Below are positions 59,628 through 64,000 of a stretch of DNA of 64,000 nt, one piece after another (position 1 is the first letter of the stretch; every line of letters starts with the position of its first letter). Location: positions 35,575-99,574 of the forward strand of contig CANIVU010000017.1 in the NCBI GenBank assembly GCA_947470805.1, written 5' to 3'. This DNA is from Acidobacteriota bacterium (GTDB taxonomy: Bacteria > Acidobacteriota > Terriglobia > Bryobacterales > Bryobacteraceae). The position numbers were made by a program, and so were the translations under genes. The notes under the pieces are model-generated. The model saw only the letters and a list, made by a program, of their open reading frames with translations, had not been told where the DNA came from and made no database searches.

Positions 59628-60821
59628 ATGAAGACATCCCGCCGCCGACTTCTCCAAGCCAGTGCCGCCGCATCCGTGGCCGTCGCGTCCGCTGCACCCG
59701 CCGCCTCGTCGCTCACCGCGAATTCAACCTCGTCCCTATACGCTTCGCTCGGCGTCAAGCCCGTCATCAACGGCGTCGGCGTCGTCACCGTCCTCGGCGG
59801 CTCCATCATGCCGCCCGAAGTCATCAAGGCCATGGAAGAAGCCAGCCACTTCTTCATCCCGATCCCGGAACTGGAACGCAAAGTTGGAGCCCGAATCGCC
59901 GAGCTACTCCAGGCGCCCGCCGCCATGGTCACCTGCGGCGCCGCTTCCGCCATCACCGTCGGCACCGCCGCCTGCCTCTCCCAGGGCGACCCCGCCAAGC
60001 TCCGCCAGCTCCCCAAGCGCGACGGCATCAAGTACGAAGTCATCCAGCCCAGGGGCCACCAGTCCGGCTACGAACACCAGATGGAACTCGTCGGCGCGAA
60101 GATCATCACCGTTGAAACGCCTGAGGAGATGGACGCCGCCATCAACGAACGCACCGGCATGGTCTTCTACCTGAACAAAGGCGAACCGCACGGCAAGATC
60201 TCCCGCGCCGACGTCCTCCGCATCGCCCACGCCAAAGGCGTTCCCGTGATGAACGATTGCGCCTCCGATGCCGTGCCGAAAGAAAACCTCTGGAAGTACA
60301 CCAAGATGGGTTTCGACCTCGTCATCTTCTCCGGCGGCAAAGCCCTGCGCGGCCCCCAGGCCAGCGGTCTGCTCCTCGGGCGCAAAGATCTGATCGAAGC
60401 CTCCTATCCCGCCATGTCCCCCTTCGGCGGCATCGGCCGCGGCATGAAGGTGGGCAAGGAAGAATGCTGCGGCCTGCTCGCCGCCGTCGAGCGCTACTTG
60501 AAGGTAGACCACGATGCCGAATGGAAGGTTCTCGAAGGCCGCGTCGCCTCCATCCGCACCGCGCTGAAATCAGCCAAAGGCGTGCAAGCCGAACACTACA
60601 TTCAGCCCATTCAAAATCAGGTTCCTCACGTCACCGTGAAGTGGGACGAAGCCGCGCTGAAGCTTACGTCCCAACAGGTCACCGAAAAACTGCTGGCCAG
60701 CAACCCGCCCATCCACGTGCAGCGCCCCGGTCAAGGGGAGCTGCTCATTTCCGTGTGGATGATGCGCGGCAACGAACACGAGATCGTTGGCCGCCGGCTG
60801 AAGGAGATCTTCTCGGCCTAG
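59628..60821 (+). CDS. Tat-exported PLP-dependent enzyme (SelA/DgaE-like fold type I)
   Basis: A 397-residue protein with signal '[20 protein letters not shown]' (twin arginine). The core is a fold-type I PLP enzyme of the selenocysteine synthase / D-glucosaminate-6-phosphate ammonia-lyase group: '[21 protein letters not shown]', '[20 protein letters not shown]', '[13 protein letters not shown]' (Asp) and the Schiff-base Lys in '[18 protein letters not shown]'. SelA itself has no signal, so this is an exported relative; PLP must be bound before export by Tat. Only 33 bases separate its ATG from the divergent M81 gene start, and no ribosome site is visible. It overlaps the serS stop by 4 bases. 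Confidence 0.88.
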   Translation: MKTSRRRLLQASAAASVAVASAAPAASSLTANSTSSLYASLGVKPVINGVGVVTVLGGSIMPPEVIKAMEEASHFFIPIPELERKVGARIAELLQAPAAMVTCGAASAITVGTAACLSQGDPAKLRQLPKRDGIKYEVIQPRGHQSGYEHQMELVGAKIITVETPEEMDAAINERTGMVFYLNKGEPHGKISRADVLRIAHAKGVPVMNDCASDAVPKENLWKYTKMGFDLVIFSGGKALRGPQASGLLLGRKDLIEASYPAMSPFGGIGRGMKVGKEECCGLLAAVERYLKVDHDAEWKVLEGRVASIRTALKSAKGVQAEHYIQPIQNQVPHVTVKWDEAALKLTSQQVTEKLLASNPPIHVQRPGQGELLISVWMMRGNEHEIVGRRLKEIFSA

Positions 60822-62098
60822 CGCAGCGTGCCGCGAGCGGTAATCACTTCCGCCTGCAAATACGGCCGCAAAACCTCGGGAACTACCACGGAACCGTCCT
60901 TCTGCTGGTAGTTCTCGATGATCGCAACCCACGTCCGGCCTACCGCCAACCCGCTGCCATTCAGCGTATGCGCGGGCTCGGTCTTCTTGCCGCTCTTGCA
61001 ACGAATCGCCGCGCGCCGCGCCTGGAACGACTCAAAATTGGAGCAGCTGGAAATCTCTTTGAACGCGCTCTGCCCCGGCAGCCAGACTTCGAGGTCATAC
61101 GTCTTCGCCGACGAAAAACCCATGTCTCCCGTGCACAGCAGAACGCGCCGGAACGGCAGTTTCAACCGGTCCAAAATGCTCTCGGCGTGCGAGGTCAACA
61201 GCTCCAACTGCTCATGGCTCTGGTCCGGCCGCGCGAACTTCACCAGTTCCACTTTCTGGAACTGATGCTGGCGAATGATGCCTCGCACGTCGCGGCCATA
61301 CGCGCCAGCTTCACTACGGAAACAGGAAGTAAATGCGCAGTAGCTGATCGGCAACAGATCGGCTTCCAGCGTTTCGTCGCGGTGCAGATTCGTCACCGGC
61401 ACCTCCGCCGTCGGAGCCAAATAGTAGTCGGTTCCTTCCAACTTGAACAGGTCGGCGGCGAACTTCGGCAACTGGCCGGTGCCGTACAAACTGGCGCTGT
61501 TCACCACCACCGGCGGAAACACTTCGGTGTACCCATGTTCCCGCGTATGCGTGTCCAGCATGAAGTTGATCAGCGCGCGTTCCAATTTCGCGCCCAGACC
61601 CATGTAGACCGCGAACCGCGCGCCGGTGATTTTCGCGGCGCGTTCGAAATCCAAAATGCCCAGCGCCGGGCCAATATCCCAGTGGTTCTGCGGCGAAAAA
61701 TCAAACGTTGGAATCGTCCCGTGCTGGTGCACTTCCACGTTGTCATCGGCGGACGCGCCCACGGGCACGCTCTCGTGCGGCACGTTCGGCACGCCCGCCA
61801 GCACCTCGTAGAACCGCGCATCCGCAGCCTTCGTCGCCTCTTCCAGCGCCGCAATCCGGTCGCCGATCGCGCGAACTTTCGCCTGTTGATCCGCCGTGTC
61901 CTGGCCGGCCTTTTTCAGCTTGGCAATCTCGCCGGACTCCGTATTTCGTTGGGCTTTCAGTGTCTCGGACTCGGTCAGCGCCGCGCGCCGCTCCGCGTCC
62001 AACGCCCGAAACGCCTCCACATCGAGTTCATATCCGCGAGTGGCCAGTCGTGCGGCAATGGCGTCCAGGTTGCCGCGAAAGTAAGATAGATCGTGCAC
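60818..62098 (-). CDS. serS: Serine--tRNA ligase
   Basis: A 426-residue class II synthetase that charges tRNA-Ser with serine. The N-terminal coiled-coil arm ('[22 protein letters not shown]', '[14 protein letters not shown]') binds the long variable arm of tRNA-Ser. The catalytic core has motif 2 '[17 protein letters not shown]' and motif 3 '[19 protein letters not shown]'; '[18 protein letters not shown]' and '[20 protein letters not shown]' are serine-binding segments. The start is GTG ('[14 protein letters not shown]'); an ATG 8 bases upstream is out of frame. The gene is divergent from a lipoprotein gene with only 6 bases between start codons. Confidence 0.97.
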   Translation of the reverse strand: MHDLSYFRGNLDAIAARLATRGYELDVEAFRALDAERRAALTESETLKAQRNTESGEIAKLKKAGQDTADQQAKVRAIGDRIAALEEATKAADARFYEVLAGVPNVPHESVPVGASADDNVEVHQHGTIPTFDFSPQNHWDIGPALGILDFERAAKITGARFAVYMGLGAKLERALINFMLDTHTREHGYTEVFPPVVVNSASLYGTGQLPKFAADLFKLEGTDYYLAPTAEVPVTNLHRDETLEADLLPISYCAFTSCFRSEAGAYGRDVRGIIRQHQFQKVELVKFARPDQSHEQLELLTSHAESILDRLKLPFRRVLLCTGDMGFSSAKTYDLEVWLPGQSAFKEISSCSNFESFQARRAAIRCKSGKKTEPAHTLNGSGLAVGRTWVAIIENYQQKDGSVVVPEVLRPYLQAEVITARGTLR

Positions 62099-62104
62099 CT
62101 TCTC

Positions 62105-64000
62105 ATGCTATCGAAAAACCGCAAACGGATAATCGGCGCTGCCCTCGCCGTATTGCTGACCACGTCGTGCGCAAAAAAACAGGCCAATATCGATCAGGCG
62201 TCCATGACTCCGCAAGAGTCCCTCGCCGCGATCCAACTGTCCGAAGATTTCCAGGTGGATCTGTTCGCCACCGAACCGCACGTCGTCGACCCGGTCGACA
62301 TGGCGTGGGACGAAAACGGCAAAATCTACGTTGCCGAAATGCTCGACTACCCCGATGACCCGCCCCCTGGCAAACCCGTCCGCAGCCGCGTTCGCGTCCT
62401 CGAAGACAAGAACGGCGACGGCGTCATTGACTCCAGCTACATCTACGCCGAAAACCTCCTCCAGGTCAGCGGCCTCATGCCCTGGAAAGGCGGCCTCATC
62501 GTCGGCACCGCCCCCGAAATTCTCTACCTGAAAGACGCCGATGGCGACGGCAAGGCCGAGATTCGCCAGGTGCTCTACAAGGGCTTCCCCACCGTCAATC
62601 CGGAAGGCCGCATCACCAACTTCAAACTCGGCATCGACAACTGGATCTACGCCGCCAACAACGGTGCTGACGCCAAGGTCACCCAGCCCGGCAAGTCCGG
62701 CGAACCGCTCCTCCTCCGCGGCGCCGACATGCGCTTCAACCCCATCACCATGGTCGCTGAACGCGCCTCGGGCCCCGCCCAGTTCGGCTTGACGATGGAC
62801 GATTGGAACAACCGCTTCATCACCCAGAACACCGTCCACCTCCGCCAGGCACTCGTACCCGCCGAATACCTCGGCCGCTCGCAGTACCTGGAAATCGGCG
62901 CCGTCTCGCAGGACATCTCGCCCGACGCCAAGGGCCAGACGCCCATGTTCCCGCTCACCAAGCCGCAGCAATGGCGCGTGCAGCGCACCGCCCTCCGCCA
63001 GGAACGCTACAAGGAAACCAACCCCGGCCGCGTCGAACACCTGCAAGGCTACTTCACCGCCGCCTCCGGTTCGGTCATCTACAACGGCGACGCCTGGCCC
63101 GAACAGTACTACGGCTCCATCTTCACCGGCGACGTCAGCGCCAATCTCGTCCGCCGCGAAACGCTCGTCCCCAATGGGGTGACGTTCCTCTCGAAACCCG
63201 CCACCGAAGGCAAGGAGTTCCTCGCCTCCACCGACGTCTGGTTCCGCCCCTGCCACTTCGCCAACGCCCCCGACGGAAATCTCTACATCCTCGACATGTA
63301 CCGCGAGTACATCGAAACGCCCGAATCTATTCCCGAAGAAATCAAGAAGGGTCTCAACTTCTGGAGCGGCGACGACAAGGGCCGCATCTTCCGCGTGAAG
63401 TCCAAACAGCTACGCAAACAGCGCCCGCTCGCCGTCAACCTCGGCAAAATGACCTCCGCCGAACTCGTCAAACTCCTCGAAGAAACCAACGGCTGGCATC
63501 GCGACACCGCCCACCGCCTGCTCTTCGAACGGCAGGATAAATCGGTCGCCCCGCTGCTCACAGCCATGGCCGCGGAATCGAAGATGCCGCAAGCCCGCCT
63601 CCACGCGCTCTACTTGCTCCAGGGCCTGGGCGCGCTGCAACCGGCCGACGTCGCCAAGGCGCTGAAGGACCCCGAAGCCCCCATCCGCGAACACGCCATC
63701 AAGATGAGCGAAGCGTTCCTGGGCGGCACGCCCGCCCTCCGCGACCAAATATTCTCCATGGCTGTCGACAAGGATCTCCGAGTGCGCTATCAACTGGCCT
63801 TCACCCTGGGCCAGATCGACTCGCCCGCCGCCCGCAACCTGCTCGGCAAAATCATCGCCGAACATGGCGAGGACAAGTGGTTCCGCACCGCCGTCCTCAC
63901 CTCGGTCGCCAACAAACCCGCCGAGTTCCTGAAGGTCCTGCAATCCCAGAAAAAGGGCCTGGAACACGCCGACTTCCTGCAGCAACTCTCGCAAGTCATC
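62105..64000 (+). CDS. PVC-type dehydrogenase/HEAT-repeat lipoprotein, 5' part
   Basis: The frame is open from the ATG to the window end (632 codons), so the protein is incomplete. The N-terminus has a lipoprotein signal ending 'LTTSCAKK'. The body resembles the membrane-bound dehydrogenase domain (TIGR02604) of Planctomycetes, Verrucomicrobia and Acidobacteria: '[22 protein letters not shown]', '[22 protein letters not shown]', '[21 protein letters not shown]' and '[23 protein letters not shown]'. The EF-hand-like 'DKNGDG' and 'DADGDG' loops may bind Ca. From about residue 450 it turns into HEAT repeats ('[13 protein letters not shown]', '[14 protein letters not shown]'). Family members usually end in a c-type cytochrome domain (CxxCH), which would lie beyond 64000. 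Convergent reading frames on the other strand are shadows. Confidence 0.85.
   Translation, partial: MLSKNRKRIIGAALAVLLTTSCAKKQANIDQASMTPQESLAAIQLSEDFQVDLFATEPHVVDPVDMAWDENGKIYVAEMLDYPDDPPPGKPVRSRVRVLEDKNGDGVIDSSYIYAENLLQVSGLMPWKGGLIVGTAPEILYLKDADGDGKAEIRQVLYKGFPTVNPEGRITNFKLGIDNWIYAANNGADAKVTQPGKSGEPLLLRGADMRFNPITMVAERASGPAQFGLTMDDWNNRFITQNTVHLRQALVPAEYLGRSQYLEIGAVSQDISPDAKGQTPMFPLTKPQQWRVQRTALRQERYKETNPGRVEHLQGYFTAASGSVIYNGDAWPEQYYGSIFTGDVSANLVRRETLVPNGVTFLSKPATEGKEFLASTDVWFRPCHFANAPDGNLYILDMYREYIETPESIPEEIKKGLNFWSGDDKGRIFRVKSKQLRKQRPLAVNLGKMTSAELVKLLEETNGWHRDTAHRLLFERQDKSVAPLLTAMAAESKMPQARLHALYLLQGLGALQPADVAKALKDPEAPIREHAIKMSEAFLGGTPALRDQIFSMAVDKDLRVRYQLAFTLGQIDSPAARNLLGKIIAEHGEDKWFRTAVLTSVANKPAEFLKVLQSQKKGLEHADFLQQLSQVI

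Noticed and set aside
62108..63256. A 382-residue minus-strand frame near the end of the window
   Set aside because: The plus strand encodes a lipoprotein with family motifs over the same bases and stays open to base 64000.

Overview
The window is high-GC, densely packed bacterial chromosome and most likely comes from an acidobacterium of the Solibacter/Bryobacter type. This is inferred from content. There is an Oar-like TonB receptor with an N-terminal carboxypeptidase-regulatory domain. Two unrelated secreted proteins share the C-terminal module known as TIGR03437. There are many Tat-targeted enzymes, a PVC-type dehydrogenase/HEAT lipoprotein, a CotH protein, and an anti-sigma factor with an HNH-like tail. 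Neighbouring genes often overlap by 1-20 bases. I saw no rRNA, tRNA or CRISPR array.

Layout. 1-1573: the 3' end of a TonB receptor, then an ECF sigma factor and its membrane anti-sigma factor. 1581-4672 (minus): two secreted Cys-rich proteins, a CcmH-like protein with a vicinal Cys pair, a CusF-like copper lipoprotein and a DASS-type anion transporter. 4758-12597 (plus): a tandem glycine riboswitch, gcvP, an exported alpha/beta hydrolase and a large hybrid sensor kinase. 12578-18632 (minus): a tightly coupled seven-gene operon (deacylase, class III aminotransferase, sialidase-like protein, metallo-beta-lactamase fold protein, threonine dehydratase-like PLP enzyme, SDR, RidA) that reads as a catabolic route for an acylated amino compound. 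18982-21175: a divergent PhoD phosphatase and SDR.

21212-25134: a sigma-54-like promoter, a stand-alone ClpB/ClpC-type AAA+ ATPase, a radical SAM protein that appears to start at CTG, a bidirectional terminator and a DEAD-box helicase with a DEGD motif. 25346-31000: small secreted proteins, a heme c/squalene-cyclase-like protein, a 138-bp tandem repeat array, a mannonate dehydratase-like Tat protein, a solo IS200/IS605 element and two secreted proteins. 31040-36129: an exported methyltransferase coupled to a MacAB-like ABC exporter. 36201-37736: a secreted phosphatase. 37726-48136 (minus): a six-gene cluster of circularly permuted ATP-grasp, alpha-E, transglutaminase/DUF2126, a fused ATP-grasp/alpha-E protein, a second transglutaminase and CotH. 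It is a predicted but biochemically obscure peptide-modification system and the strongest candidate for new biology here.

48287-64000: a ManD-type enolase-superfamily enzyme, a HEAT-like protein, two secreted proteins, an operon of M81 peptidase, MFS permease and TonB receptor divergent from a Tat-exported PLP enzyme, serS, and a partial lipoprotein of the PVC-type dehydrogenase family running off the end.

All assignments come from reading motifs by eye. No database search was run, and residue positions are approximate.
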